A DNA stretch of 64,000 bases from Parundibacterium terreum (GCF_014636315.1 NZ_BMED01000006.1:1-64000), one strand, 5' to 3'. Shown: positions 1-10,405, counted from the stretch's first letter. Made by a program: numbers and translations. Notes: generated from the letters alone by a model not told the origin.

Positions 1-3000
1 TCACCAGCGTCGCCCTTGAGGACGTCATTGCCTTCCTGCCCATACAGACTGTCGTTGCCGTCGCCTCCGCTCAATATATCGTCGCCGCCATGGCCTTGGA
101 TCTGGTCATTTCCGGCCAGGCCGGACAACGTATCAGCCGTTTCGTACCCGATCAGATTGTCATCTCTTGTCGTGCCTTTGATTATTTCAGTCTTGACTTT
201 ATCGACATTCCAGATCGTTCCATCGGCAAACTTGATTTGATCTAGCGCATATGTGAATTGACCGTTGCCCGTACCGTCGCCGACAAAATAGCCCGACACT
301 TCGACGTAATCAGACGTCCCATTGATGCTGATATACAGTGTATTCTCGCCCCGAGTAAATGTAACGTCAGCTGGATTCAAACCTACTAGCAACAGAGTAT
401 CGACTTTATTGGTGTCGTTATAAGACGCGTTGTCGATAATATCGTGACCGGCGCCGCGGCCAAAGACATAGGTGTCGGATCCCGCACCACCGCTCAGGTG
501 ATCCATGCCGGCACCGCCAATGAGGATGTCATTACCGTTCCCGCCGAACAGATAATTATCCTGGCCATTGCCAACAATTAAATCGTCTCGCACCGTTCCA
601 GAAAATTGGGATTCTGTCGCGGCCATGAATCGCACTGTCCAACTGCTTAGCTCTTCATTAAATCCACCTAGGTCTCCAGCCTCCGTCAGCTTCCTTGCCA
701 GGTATGGGATGGGATCCCATCCTATTGCTTGCGCATTCTTTTCTCCCCAGGCGCTCACGATCTCTATGAGTGCTATTGCACCATTGCGCGGATCTTTTTG
801 GAAGGCAGCATCGAAATATTTTTCAATCCCAGAAATTTCGAATTTTCCGTCATTTTTTTGACTGATGGGGATAGTGAGAAAGTCTTTGTATATCGTACTT
901 AGCGCTAGAGATTCGTATATGTCACCCTTGAATCGATCATAGGCGAGCAGAATATTATTTATTTGAGATGACGTTAAAGTGACGTTAAGGCTACCGGAGC
1001 TTGCATCAAGCAGAGTCGTTCGTGCCTGGCCCTGCGCGCCGCCATAGGTAAATCCCATGAAACGTTCGACGATACCTAACTTTTTCAGGAATTCGTTGTA
1101 CTCGGCAGTGCCGGCTGCCAATCCTTCCAGATGATAGGTCAACGATACGCCGCTGGAAGAAAGAGCATCCGCTTGCTGTTTTAAGGTCTTAAACGTGGAT
1201 GTTCCTGCCCATTTTTCAACAAAACTGTCCAGCATAGGCAGTTGTTCATCACGAGTCTTTTTCTGGGTATATTGCCAAACCCAGCTTCCCAGATCCGGAG
1301 ACAGGCTAATAGCTTCAGATAAATTTCTGACGCGGCCGGAACCTGCAAGGCTCGGCAAATTCATTGCCTGATCAGTCAGCTTGATGCTATCTGTGAACTC
1401 GCTATAGAACGAATTTTGAAGTAAATCTAAATTTGCGATATTCGAGCTGATTTCTCCGGAATTTCCGACGGTTCCATCACCGCGCGTAAAAGTTCCAGCC
1501 GCTGTCTGTACATTACCATTGCCAAAGTCGTGGCGGACAGCATTGGCGCCCAATGAAATCGATGTGATGTTATTGGCGGCAAGGGAACTCAGTTCGTTGG
1601 CCTGACTGATACCGTCCTGGTTCAAATCACGCCAGATTCGCAACGAGCTGTATGCTGCATCGCTCGCATCAATCTTGCCGTCTCCGTTGTCGTCTAGATC
1701 GGCAAGAGCCGCAAATCCGTTTGTTGCGAGTTGGCCATTTTTCAGAACCGTATCTACACCAAAAAGTTCGCGTCCGCTGTCTATCGTGCCGTTTCCATTA
1801 CGGTCAAGAGCGAGCCATCCGTCATCAGGACTCAGCCACCCCGTTCCAGTCTTGACACCATCTGCATCGTGGTCAAACAGTATAGGCGCACCATGATTAT
1901 CGATTACGGTTTCAATGCCGTCGCCATCAAGGTCAAGCGCGAGAGGATCCCTGCGTGGAACAACGGTACCGTTTGCAGCTGATACTGCTGCACCAGATCC
2001 TATGCCATGGACTGCGCCGGAGTGATTCGAATTATTCGCGCCGACACCCAAACGAACTACTTTCCTAGGAATAATTTCAGACAAGCCGGATTCCGGAATA
2101 ATAACCTTCAATTGACTGGAGCCTCCCGTTTTATCGGTGACCCTTGCGATGAATGCATCATCCTGATGTAATCCGGTGTTCGCAAACTGATCGATTGTGC
2201 GCGTATATGTCCAGGTGCCATCGACCTGATTAATCGCAACGTGGCCGAAGCGAGCATCCTGTGCAACGGAATATGAGACATTCGCACCGTCCTCGACGTC
2301 TTCTCCGAGAATTTTTCCACCGAATTTGTCAAGTTCAACAATAGAGTGCCATTCCGTGTGTCCGTTGGTGACGACACCCGCGAACAACATTCCATTCAAA
2401 GATCCAAGTTCATAGCTTTTTCCGTTAATGGATATCCCGCCGTTTGCCATGCCCCAAATAGTGGAAATATTGCCAATAGGAGCGGCAATCTTATCGTCTA
2501 CGCGAACCGTGGTAGGCAGGCTGTAACGCCCGCCTGGGAATTGTTCATCTGCAGAATGTTCAACCAGCCTGGATGAGGCAACCGGTTTTGTAATCGAAGA
2601 ATTGCTGATGGATGGAAGATCGTTAACTGCTGCAACGTTAACCGTCACTATTCCCTGCGCCGTGCGGCCAGCACCATCCGTCAAAATATAAGTGAAACTG
2701 CCGCTGCCATTGAAGTCTAGGTTTGGCCAGAATTTGATTGCCCCTGTCGCTGCGTCATAATCTACTTCCCCGCCAACTCCGTTAATCACTGAAGTGATTT
2801 TAAGGGAGGAGTGATCCAAACCGGCGCCAGTGATGGAGTCATTATTCAGCAATTGCGTAGCATTAACCGACACAGAGACGTCTTCCACACCGTCAATGCG
2901 GTCAAATCCTGCGCTTAACTTTCCATCGGCACTTGTTGCGCTGTGTAATTTTCCATCTTGCAGCTTGGTCAAATCTTGCACACCGGTTGCATAAGACTCT

Positions 3001-6000
3001 ATCGTCGAATCTTCATGGACCACATGGAGGTTATTGTCGGTGACGCTAGTCAGCACGCCGTCGGTATCTGCGGTCAGGTTCGCCAGACCAACCTGGTGGG
3101 TAACTCCGTTAATGGTGAACGAGCCCGCAGCAAAATCGATGACTGTGATGCCAAGATCTGCAAAGGACTTCAGCTCGCTATCCTGGGCTACACCATCCAT
3201 ATTGATATCACGCCACACACGCATGTGTGAGAAGACTGGATCGGCTGCGGTGAGCTTATTATCGTAGTTGGAGTCTATTTCTTTCAATGCGCCCAAACCA
3301 CGCTTTGCCGTGTCTATGCCGACGTCGTTGAATAATTCATGCCCACCGTTAATGCTGCCGTTGCCGTCCCGATCCAGCACCAGAATGCCGTCACGTGGAT
3401 TGACCCAGTCGGTTTCTTCTGCAAAGCCATCGTCATCAACATCGAACAACACGCCATTCCCTTGGTCGCGGCTAGTTGTCTTGATCCCATCGCCCTCAAG
3501 GTCCAAAACAATAGGGCGTACGGATTGCAGCGGGGCATTCGCTGGAGCGGTAAGCACGTTGCCATCTTCAATGGCCCATTGCATAGCATTCAATCCGACC
3601 CGTTCGTTTCTTTGCTTGAAACCACCTGAGATGGCTATCTCGTAAGGATCATTCGAATCGATCGGTTCGAGCGGCAAGGCATCCCAATAGGCATGCTGTT
3701 TCTTGATCGTCTCTGTCATCCAATCGGGAGCTACCGCACCTGACTTGATTGCGGCCTCGACGAATATTTCACCAATCGATTTAAAGAAATCATCCGTAGA
3801 TGCACCATCAATTAGATGTCCAGGAGTTCCCTCTGAGATCAAACCACCGTTACGGTCAAATACAACATTTTTCACTTCACCGCTTATTTGATCACGATAA
3901 CTGATCGTCCAAGTAAAACCACGGCCGCTGTACGTAAGCGTAGGCATGCGTTCTGCGATGAAACCTTTACCTGGCAAGGCTTTCAAAACCGATTGAGCAC
4001 CAGCCAGCAGCTGGTTCATCATTTTTACGGACATCTCGTTACCACCATTTCGGCCGTAGCCAGCGGCAAACATAGGTCCAGTCGCATCTTGCCTGAGGAT
4101 AGCGCCACCCTGCGGAGTATCATCATCCAATATCTGCGAGAGAATTTGAAAACCGGCCCAAATTTGTCCAATTATTGGCACATAGTACGATGCAATGGCA
4201 ACGATCGCTCCTTCATAGTCACCATTTTTGATATCGATAAATGCCGTGAGGAAGGGTAAGACATCTGCAATTCCCTTGAGCGTATCGGTTACCGATGCCA
4301 GATTGGCAGATGCCTCGTTGACCGCATCCGTAGCTGCGTCCACAGAACCGAAGTGACCAAATGCATCGGTCGCAGCGTAGTTCTGAATTACCGATACCTG
4401 ATTTTCTAGAAGAGTTTTGTAAGTATTGAGAGCTGTGTTTGAAAGTGATAATCCACTACGCAAGGCGCTTAATGTGTCGCCACGGTCCAGCGCTTTTTTG
4501 AGGCCGAGGACATCACTTAGAACATTGAGGCCGGTAGATATGTCACCAATTTGCGGAACTTTCCCGTCGCTCCAGATATTCAGTATGTTGAACGATGAGT
4601 TCGCAATTGCAAGACTATCGCCGCGCTTTAGCGCCGCCATCAAACCTTGTATGCTGGTTAAGGAGTTTGCCAAGTGCTGGACATTTGGATCTTTCCACCA
4701 TTGGTCTGGGGCATTTGAGTCCGGCTTAGATAATTCGCCACTGGAAGTTTTACTTTCGGCATATACGATGCTAGCGGCCTCAGCAGAATTCTTTCCGGTC
4801 ATCGGATCAAAACCTGAGTTGATCAATGCTTCCCGCGTTTGCATTTCATCGATAGGTGGTTGACCGTTAATACTTTCTACCTTCTCCAACTCCCACTCAC
4901 CCTTTTCATCTGTTGCATAGGTGAGGTGAACTCGGAAGTCTTCAACCAACATCTCTATATCGCGAGTGGCGGCCTCCGTTATTGGGTCATAGGTGGTCGT
5001 TATGTTGCTGGCGATATTTCCGTTTGGTTCCTTAGTGATCCATTTCGTTGTATTTCCAACAGTCGTGAATAAACCGTCGAGTATAGCCTGACCGGTAGTC
5101 GGATTGAATTGCTTGAAATCAATTTCTGGGCCGTTGATTTGCCCCTTTGTCAACGTCCCTTGCTCTAAGGAGTAAAATTGACCGCCATCCTCCGTTAGAT
5201 CAATGACATAAATGCCCCCGGTTGAAGTGTGGCCAAAATATCGTTCAGCCCCATCCGGAGCAGTTGTAGGTGCATGTGAAGTACGGATGGCAGTTGCTAA
5301 GTCATCACCGGTGGCCATCAATCCACCGCCCTTACCATCGCCTAAATATTTGGCGCCGTTAGCACCGCCAATAGCACCTATACATAGGCTGGCTAGGATG
5401 GGTTTTGAAACTGGAGCGAACATAAACAACGCTAAAGTACTGGCACCTACAAACGTCTCAACACCAAACTCTCCCTTCAATGCCCCTTCGGCCGCAGCCA
5501 ATGGCGACCCGAATATGGAGCAAATAGCCGCTGCACCAATTCGCGCAGTTGCCTCAGTGTTGTTGATTGAATCTCCTTGGCCAATTCCGGCAGCGAAACC
5601 TCCAATAGCTTGTAATTCGGCCACAGTCATTTGTAACTGAGGTACCTGAGTCAACCGACCGAAATCCCCGTTAACAGCAGCCATTCCGTCGTAGCCAGAG
5701 TACGCCAGACGATGAAGATATACCCAACCATTTGCATTTAATGCGACTTGCGACGCATCAGTTCCTACTCCATTCTTAATTTCATATGCGAGACCGTTGG
5801 AACCAATTAGCCTCCCGCCGACTTGCCCTACTATTTCAGTTTCAGAACCGTTCTGCATTTTTGTACTTACATTGTAAGCAGATATACCGGAGTAAGTAGC
5901 GCCGTTTGGATCGAAGGAGGAGTCAATCTGAGATTTTATGACGTCTTCTGCACCAGGGGCCGAATGCGTGATAATCGCTATGTCTCCATTGCGGATATTT

Positions 6001-6530
6001 GCGAGACTATTCAAGCCCAACTCTGTAAGTACTTTTGAGTCTCTATCAGCAATAATGTCATGAAGAACAAAATTGGTAATAGCTCCGCCTTTACTATCGC
6101 CTGCAATTGTAAGGGTTCCACCATCCTCCAGCGCTTTATTCAGTGCTTTGTAAACTTGCGTTTTTATGTCATCGCCATTTTCATTTTTCGTTGGAGATGT
6201 CCATTGTGATAACCCGAAGTCTTTGAAATTTGTGTACCATCCTTTTTTGTCATCATTTCCGTTGGTACCCATCGGAACGACCATTACCTGATTAGTAACG
6301 TCGTTCTTGTATATAACAAATTTACCTCCTAGTGCCGTATCTTCAATAGAATTTTTGATTGTCCAACCTTCAGGCGTAACCCAAGGTTGTTGTCTACCTT
6401 GCCCGCTATTGTCGATCGCTTGTAATACGTAACCAGCCGCTGTTTTTCCATAAGTCTGATCCATTGCCGTAAAAGCAGCGCGAACCAGCGCATAATTATC
6501 TGCCGCAAGATTTATTTGTCCGTTACTCAT
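1..6530 (-). CDS. Giant RTX-type secreted protein, C-terminus outside window
   Basis: At least 2176 residues are encoded; the C-terminal secretion signal lies beyond the left edge. It should be exported by the type I system encoded upstream. In order: an N-terminal region with a lipase-like serine elbow GDSKGG (Ser146); a hydrophobic Gly/Ala stretch near 358-395; helical low-similarity sequence; two copies of a block opening LDL(E/D)GDGI and ending ELF, near 1005 and 1528, with DxDxDG-like loops; between them a tandem-95/cadherin-like domain near 1200-1307 ending in VAAVND. Calcium-binding nonapeptides GGxGxDxLx start near 1980 and resume near 2130 to the edge. The ATG follows the upstream stop by one base (TAAAATG) with no separate ribosome site, so translation is probably coupled. 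The activity (toxin, lipase-like enzyme or adhesin) cannot be decided; RTX class is certain. Confidence 0.93.
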   Translation of the reverse strand, partial: MSNGQINLAADNYALVRAAFTAMDQTYGKTAAGYVLQAIDNSGQGRQQPWVTPEGWTIKNSIEDTALGGKFVIYKNDVTNQVMVVPMGTNGNDDKKGWYTNFKDFGLSQWTSPTKNENGDDIKTQVYKALNKALEDGGTLTIAGDSKGGAITNFVLHDIIADRDSKVLTELGLNSLANIRNGDIAIITHSAPGAEDVIKSQIDSSFDPNGATYSGISAYNVSTKMQNGSETEIVGQVGGRLIGSNGLAYEIKNGVGTDASQVALNANGWVYLHRLAYSGYDGMAAVNGDFGRLTQVPQLQMTVAELQAIGGFAAGIGQGDSINNTEATARIGAAAICSIFGSPLAAAEGALKGEFGVETFVGASTLALFMFAPVSKPILASLCIGAIGGANGAKYLGDGKGGGLMATGDDLATAIRTSHAPTTAPDGAERYFGHTSTGGIYVIDLTEDGGQFYSLEQGTLTKGQINGPEIDFKQFNPTTGQAILDGLFTTVGNTTKWITKEPNGNIASNITTTYDPITEAATRDIEMLVEDFRVHLTYATDEKGEWELEKVESINGQPPIDEMQTREALINSGFDPMTGKNSAEAASIVYAESKTSSGELSKPDSNAPDQWWKDPNVQHLANSLTSIQGLMAALKRGDSLAIANSSFNILNIWSDGKVPQIGDISTGLNVLSDVLGLKKALDRGDTLSALRSGLSLSNTALNTYKTLLENQVSVIQNYAATDAFGHFGSVDAATDAVNEASANLASVTDTLKGIADVLPFLTAFIDIKNGDYEGAIVAIASYYVPIIGQIWAGFQILSQILDDDTPQGGAILRQDATGPMFAAGYGRNGGNEMSVKMMNQLLAGAQSVLKALPGKGFIAERMPTLTYSGRGFTWTISYRDQISGEVKNVVFDRNGGLISEGTPGHLIDGASTDDFFKSIGEIFVEAAIKSGAVAPDWMTETIKKQHAYWDALPLEPIDSNDPYEIAISGGFKQRNERVGLNAMQWAIEDGNVLTAPANAPLQSVRPIVLDLEGDGIKTTSRDQGNGVLFDVDDDGFAEETDWVNPRDGILVLDRDGNGSINGGHELFNDVGIDTAKRGLGALKEIDSNYDNKLTAADPVFSHMRVWRDINMDGVAQDSELKSFADLGITVIDFAAGSFTINGVTHQVGLANLTADTDGVLTSVTDNNLHVVHEDSTIESYATGVQDLTKLQDGKLHSATSADGKLSAGFDRIDGVEDVSVSVNATQLLNNDSITGAGLDHSSLKITSVINGVGGEVDYDAATGAIKFWPNLDFNGSGSFTYILTDGAGRTAQGIVTVNVAAVNDLPSISNSSITKPVASSRLVEHSADEQFPGGRYSLPTTVRVDDKIAAPIGNISTIWGMANGGISINGKSYELGSLNGMLFAGVVTNGHTEWHSIVELDKFGGKILGEDVEDGANVSYSVAQDARFGHVAINQVDGTWTYTRTIDQFANTGLHQDDAFIARVTDKTGGSSQLKVIIPESGLSEIIPRKVVRLGVGANNSNHSGAVHGIGSGAAVSAANGTVVPRRDPLALDLDGDGIETVIDNHGAPILFDHDADGVKTGTGWLSPDDGWLALDRNGNGTIDSGRELFGVDTVLKNGQLATNGFAALADLDDNGDGKIDASDAAYSSLRIWRDLNQDGISQANELSSLAANNITSISLGANAVRHDFGNGNVQTAAGTFTRGDGTVGNSGEISSNIANLDLLQNSFYSEFTDSIKLTDQAMNLPSLAGSGRVRNLSEAISLSPDLGSWVWQYTQKKTRDEQLPMLDSFVEKWAGTSTFKTLKQQADALSSSGVSLTYHLEGLAAGTAEYNEFLKKLGIVERFMGFTYGGAQGQARTTLLDASSGSLNVTLTSSQINNILLAYDRFKGDIYESLALSTIYKDFLTIPISQKNDGKFEISGIEKYFDAAFQKDPRNGAIALIEIVSAWGEKNAQAIGWDPIPYLARKLTEAGDLGGFNEELSSWTVRFMAATESQFSGTVRDDLIVGNGQDNYLFGGNGNDILIGGAGMDHLSGGAGSDTYVFGRGAGHDIIDNASYNDTNKVDTLLLVGLNPADVTFTRGENTLYISINGTSDYVEVSGYFVGDGTGNGQFTYALDQIKFADGTIWNVDKVKTEIIKGTTRDDNLIGYETADTLSGLAGNDQIQGHGGDDILSGGDGNDSLYGQEGNDVLKGDAG

Positions 6531-6531
6531 T

Positions 6532-7752
6532 TTATTTAGCTTCACAAAGGTTAATTATGACGATCTGTTTTTTTAAAGCACGCCAATCAGAATAAAGGTT
6601 GAACGCAATTTTGCAGCCGTCGGGCGAAAGAGATAATTTGTCCACGCCTTCACGCCCATCTATGCCAAGTAGGCGTGGTCCGCCGAAGACTCTGACTAAA
6701 TTTTTTTCTTGAAGTAGAAATAGCCCGTATTCGCTTTTCCGCGAATTTGGGGCGACGATCAACAGCCCAGCCCGTGTCGGTAGCAACACACCAAAGTAGC
6801 GAATGCCATATTCAAATAAGATCGCCGGATAGGGGATTTGCTCTATGCTGCCGTCCATTCCGAGCAGGCGATAAGGTGTAAGAGAGTACTGTCGATTTTT
6901 CCAGGCATCCACCGCTCCAAGGCGGCGATCGGTATCTGAATTTCCTTGACTATCGCGCATATTCAACAAATATTTTTGTTCATGCGCGAGGTACACTGAA
7001 GTTGATATTTCAGAGCCTCTCAACGGTAGTTCTTCAACCGTGCCGTCGGCCTTGTGCCAAATTGCCTTGTCTATATATGCGGCGTCAGTGGGCGTACCCT
7101 TCTGAACACTTCGAATGTATCCATCTGATTCATGAAGATAGTTCACAATCTGGGAGGGGGGAGGCAACGAGTGTTTGCTTCTACAGTTAAACGGGTCAAT
7201 GTCCACAGGCTCTGAAATCGCGGCTAAATTCCCATTTTTATCCAAATGAAAAAATGTCCTTTTGGTGTCTTCCGTATACGTAAGTTCAGCAAAATTGGCG
7301 ATCTCCAACTCTTCGCTCCAGCAAACTAGACGAGAGGCGGTGAATAGAGCTTTCGAAGTTCCCGTACGAGCGTCAACCAGCATGACACGTTGAAGTTTTT
7401 TTTCATCCGCATCTGGAGTGTCTTGTTTCGCGTTGACGATGAAAGAATCTTCATTCAACCAGATTGCGCCAGGACCATGGGCCCCTCCCAAAGCCCGGTT
7501 CACCATAGGCTCAAGACCTGTCTCAATCGGCACTATTTTTTTATCAAGAATTTTTTTCTTGGTTGCGTCTTCTCTAAAGTATGAATTTTCTTTAGTCGAC
7601 AAATAAGGGCGCTCATAATAATCGCGGGACTTTGTATTTTGCTGCAAATCGGCCGCATTTCCTGTTGCATCAGCCAAAAGAAACGGCATAGTGATTAGTA
7701 TCAGTAATGGCCGCTTACAGATTCTCGGAAAATTTATATTTATTGCTGTCAT
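6532..7752 (-). CDS. Secreted/periplasmic protein of unknown function in RTX operon (406 aa)
   Basis: No family recognised with certainty. An N-terminal hydrophobic segment (residues ~14-30, LLILITMPFLLADATG) looks like a Sec signal peptide. The body is rich in short beta-strand-like segments. A blade-like motif LSLSPDGCKIAF near the C-terminus resembles TolB/WD-type propeller repeats, so a beta-propeller is a reasonable guess. It sits directly before the RTX gene with one base between stop and start, so the two are almost certainly co-translated. This position suggests a role in folding, export or self-protection for the RTX protein, which is inference. The gene is intact. Confidence 0.85.
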   Translation of the reverse strand: MTAININFPRICKRPLLILITMPFLLADATGNAADLQQNTKSRDYYERPYLSTKENSYFREDATKKKILDKKIVPIETGLEPMVNRALGGAHGPGAIWLNEDSFIVNAKQDTPDADEKKLQRVMLVDARTGTSKALFTASRLVCWSEELEIANFAELTYTEDTKRTFFHLDKNGNLAAISEPVDIDPFNCRSKHSLPPPSQIVNYLHESDGYIRSVQKGTPTDAAYIDKAIWHKADGTVEELPLRGSEISTSVYLAHEQKYLLNMRDSQGNSDTDRRLGAVDAWKNRQYSLTPYRLLGMDGSIEQIPYPAILFEYGIRYFGVLLPTRAGLLIVAPNSRKSEYGLFLLQEKNLVRVFGGPRLLGIDGREGVDKLSLSPDGCKIAFNLYSDWRALKKQIVIINLCEAK

Positions 7753-7862
7753 GGTCTGATCATTATTTGGTCGTGTAGACTGTTGCTTTGCTCGAACAAC
7801 AATCGGCTATCATGAGCCGTTAATTTTTTACAGGGCAGTGGGATTCACCATCGGTATCTTTA

Positions 7863-8324
7863 TTACTTTGACGATCTTAATTCTTTCATTTCCTCGATGG
7901 CGAGAGTTCGGTCCTTCTGTACGATGGAGGAGCCGGCAAAAAACAGATTCATCAACGGTCCCGTTGGAAACTCGTATTTATAAAACATAGTCTCCGCAGA
8001 TTTAATCTCCATTTCCACTTCGCTAGTCTTCGATAACCCGGACGGTTTTACCGTTAATTTGTGCTGACCCGGCTCTATGCGCAAGTGCAAGAATGACCCA
8101 TTTGCTAAACTACCGATCTTCTTTTCATCGAGCGTTACAGCAAACGAATCCAGGGACGCGGCCATTGCCGCTGAACGATACAGATAAACGTCGCCCTTAC
8201 CGGGTTCAGGCGATGCAACACCACTGAATTGAGGGCCGGTTGCCGTTACACAGGCAGACAGCAGCGCCGATGCCGTCAATGCCGTTGCCAAATTTGCGTA
8301 GTGCTTAAATTTTATGCTTGCCAT
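7863..8324 (-). CDS. DUF2846-like lipoprotein in RTX operon
   Basis: 153 residues with a lipoprotein signal peptide and lipobox LSAC (Cys at about 25), so probably anchored in the outer membrane. The mature part has the DUF2846 pattern: GKGDVYLYRS, then a beta-rich segment with LDEKKIGSLANGSFLHLRI and a PGQHKLTV turn. The family has no established biochemical function. It lies third from the toxin in the same-strand run of secretion genes, 110 bases before the 406-residue gene. Immunity or envelope protection against the secreted RTX protein is possible but unproven. Confidence 0.85.
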   Translation of the reverse strand: MASIKFKHYANLATALTASALLSACVTATGPQFSGVASPEPGKGDVYLYRSAAMAASLDSFAVTLDEKKIGSLANGSFLHLRIEPGQHKLTVKPSGLSKTSEVEMEIKSAETMFYKYEFPTGPLMNLFFAGSSIVQKDRTLAIEEMKELRSSK

Positions 8325-8393
8325 TTGAAATTCTTTTAATTGAATAATATGAATGCCACAATTAATGCCATGTAAGTACTGGTCATTTTGAAG

Positions 8394-8858
8394 TCAGTCT
8401 TTTCGTATATTTTTTTCGAGCGAAGATTTCACTTCGCTCGCCATATACACAGCTGCTTTGTTAAACTCTTGGGGCCAAAATATTGTTGTCTGTATTTTTT
8501 TTCCCATTGGATCTTCTTCTTTATCACGCCTGAACATTTTTATGGTCGCAGTGGCAGTCGATGTGTAGCCATGCTGGCTTCGCACTGAATAGGCTCCGCT
8601 GTCGATAATTCGGAAGGCGTCATAACCGCGCTCAATTGCAATGCTCGCGCTACGATACAACACGTACTCTTTTAGAATTTCTGTGCCGGCTACCGCACCG
8701 CTGAGATATCTGACTTCGACTGTCGTCGGATCAATATCCCTGCTGGAATAGCCAGCCATTCCAAAACCTGGCGAAGCTGTATAGTTGCTCGCGCAGGCCC
8801 CCAAGAAAAGAGTCCCGCTGCTGATTGCCAGAATCTGGAGTAAATTTCTAAGCTTCAT
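8394..8858 (-). CDS. CC0125/CC1285-type lipoprotein in RTX operon
   Basis: 154 residues with signal peptide and lipobox LGAC (Cys near 22). The middle contains YVLYRSASIAIERGYDAFRIID, the usual signature of small alpha/beta-proteobacterial lipoproteins of the CC0125/CC1285 type, which have no known activity. It follows the HlyD gene by 56 bases on the same strand and precedes the DUF2846-like lipoprotein. Two unrelated small lipoproteins placed between the export machinery and the RTX substrate is an uncommon arrangement. Confidence 0.82.
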   Translation of the reverse strand: MKLRNLLQILAISSGTLFLGACASNYTASPGFGMAGYSSRDIDPTTVEVRYLSGAVAGTEILKEYVLYRSASIAIERGYDAFRIIDSGAYSVRSQHGYTSTATATIKMFRRDKEEDPMGKKIQTTIFWPQEFNKAAVYMASEVKSSLEKNIRKD

Positions 8859-8914
8859 TGATGCGTATTTTTCGTTTAAGGTATGTCACCATGGGTTGAT
8901 ACTAACTGCGGACT

Positions 8915-10405
8915 TTACCTTTCCCTCGCCGCCTCCTGCGTCGCCTTCTGCACCGGCGACAGCAAATACTCCAGCACCGTCCTCTTGCCCTGATTAATCT
9001 CCGCCACCACCTGCATGCCCGGCGTGATCAAGAGCTTGTTGCCCTGCGCATCCACCAGTACCTGCTTGTCCAATTGCACCCTTGCCTTGTAGGTGGAAAT
9101 GGTGCTGGCCGGATTACTGTTGTCAGCAGTGCCGCCGCTACTGCCGTTGCTGTTGGTGTTGTTCTGCTGATTGCTGCTTTTGCCGGTTTCGGTGGCATCT
9201 GCGCTCAAGTGCGTCACCTTGCCAGTCAGCATGCCGTAGCGCTGGAAAGGGTAGGTCGCCAGTTTGATCTGTGCTTTTTGTCCGATCTGCACAAAGCCCA
9301 CGTCTTCGTTCTTGATATTGACGTCGGCATACAGCTTCTCGTCTTTCGGCACCAGGGTCAGGATCACGGTGCCGGGCTGGACGACTGCACCTATGGTAGT
9401 GGTGGCCAGGTCCTTGATCACGCCGTCCTGCGGGGCGCGCAGTTCCATCAGGCCTTCTTTGTAGGCGGTCTTGTCCAGGTTGGGTTGCAGTTGCGCGATT
9501 TTGGCGCGAATCTCGGCCAGGTCTTTTTGCAGTTCGGCTTTGTAGTTGCTCTGAATCTGGCTGATGCGTTGCTGTTCTGCAGCGATGGTGGCGTTCAATG
9601 CGGCGACTGTCGCTAATTGTGCATCCAGGTCCTTGGCTTTTTCCAATGCTTCGCGCTGTTTGTCGGCGCTGGCCAGATTGCCGAAAAAGCCTTCTTTTTC
9701 CAGTTTGCTATAAGCGTCGGCGGCTTTTTTGTAGGTGGGCAGCGTTTGTTCCAGCTTGCTCAGGATTTCGGCTGCGCTTTTCTTTTCATGCTCGGCCTTG
9801 CTCAGCATGGATTTTTCTTGTTCCAGGCTGTCCAGGTAGGCGCGGCGGTGCGCAGTGTATTGGCTTTGCACTTGCGCATAACGTATTGGGTCATCACCGG
9901 ACTTACTCAGCATAGGCTTGTCGGCCAGTTCTGCCTCGATGCGGCGTTCTTGCAATTGCTGGATGGAGAGGTCATTGCCTATGCTGGCCTTGTCTGCACT
10001 GGCAATGGTGGTGTCCAGCCTTGCCAACACCTGGCCGGCCTTGACATTGTCACCTTCGTCAACCAGCAACTCTTTCACAACGCCGGATTCAGCCGGCTGC
10101 ACGATCTTGACCAGCGTCTGCGGCACCAGCTTGCCTTCCGCCGTCGCGATGACGTCCAGCTGCCCAAAGGCTGCCCATACGATCATGATCAATACCAGCG
10201 CACAGACGGTCAGCAGCACAATGCGGCCAATGTGGCTGGGAGCTTCTGCCTGAATCAAATGGAGGGGGTCATGCCAGCGGCTGGGAGGACGCAGTTGTAT
10301 GACTTGTGCTGCCGGTGTTGCTGGCTGGGCGCCCTGGATTGGCGCTTCGCCGGAAGGATGAGTTTGTGGCTGGGTCATGGATGGGCTTTTGTCTTGAAGT
10401 GGCAT
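8915..10405 (-). CDS. HlyD-family periplasmic adaptor of type I secretion
   Basis: 496 residues. The membrane fusion protein should bridge the inner-membrane ABC exporter and a TolC-like outer-membrane channel. Visible parts: a Pro/Gln-rich cytoplasmic N-terminus, one membrane segment near 58-80 (IVLLTVCALVLIMIVWAAFG), a lipoyl-like half motif VVKELLVDEGDNVKAGQVLA, a long alpha-helical hairpin (~140-310), the second lipoyl half LRAPQDGVIKDLA, and a beta-barrel. An Asn/Ser/Gly-rich linker (~405-430) interrupts the barrel region. The C-terminus has the HlyD-family element EINQGKRTVLEYLLSPV. The start overlaps the exporter stop as TGATG, so the two are translationally coupled. No TolC gene is in the window. 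Confidence 0.95.
   Translation of the reverse strand: MPLQDKSPSMTQPQTHPSGEAPIQGAQPATPAAQVIQLRPPSRWHDPLHLIQAEAPSHIGRIVLLTVCALVLIMIVWAAFGQLDVIATAEGKLVPQTLVKIVQPAESGVVKELLVDEGDNVKAGQVLARLDTTIASADKASIGNDLSIQQLQERRIEAELADKPMLSKSGDDPIRYAQVQSQYTAHRRAYLDSLEQEKSMLSKAEHEKKSAAEILSKLEQTLPTYKKAADAYSKLEKEGFFGNLASADKQREALEKAKDLDAQLATVAALNATIAAEQQRISQIQSNYKAELQKDLAEIRAKIAQLQPNLDKTAYKEGLMELRAPQDGVIKDLATTTIGAVVQPGTVILTLVPKDEKLYADVNIKNEDVGFVQIGQKAQIKLATYPFQRYGMLTGKVTHLSADATETGKSSNQQNNTNSNGSSGGTADNSNPASTISTYKARVQLDKQVLVDAQGNKLLITPGMQVVAEINQGKRTVLEYLLSPVQKATQEAARER

Noticed and set aside
1652..1982. Plus-strand ORFs over the RTX gene
   Set aside because: Shadows of the RTX reading frame; no independent features.
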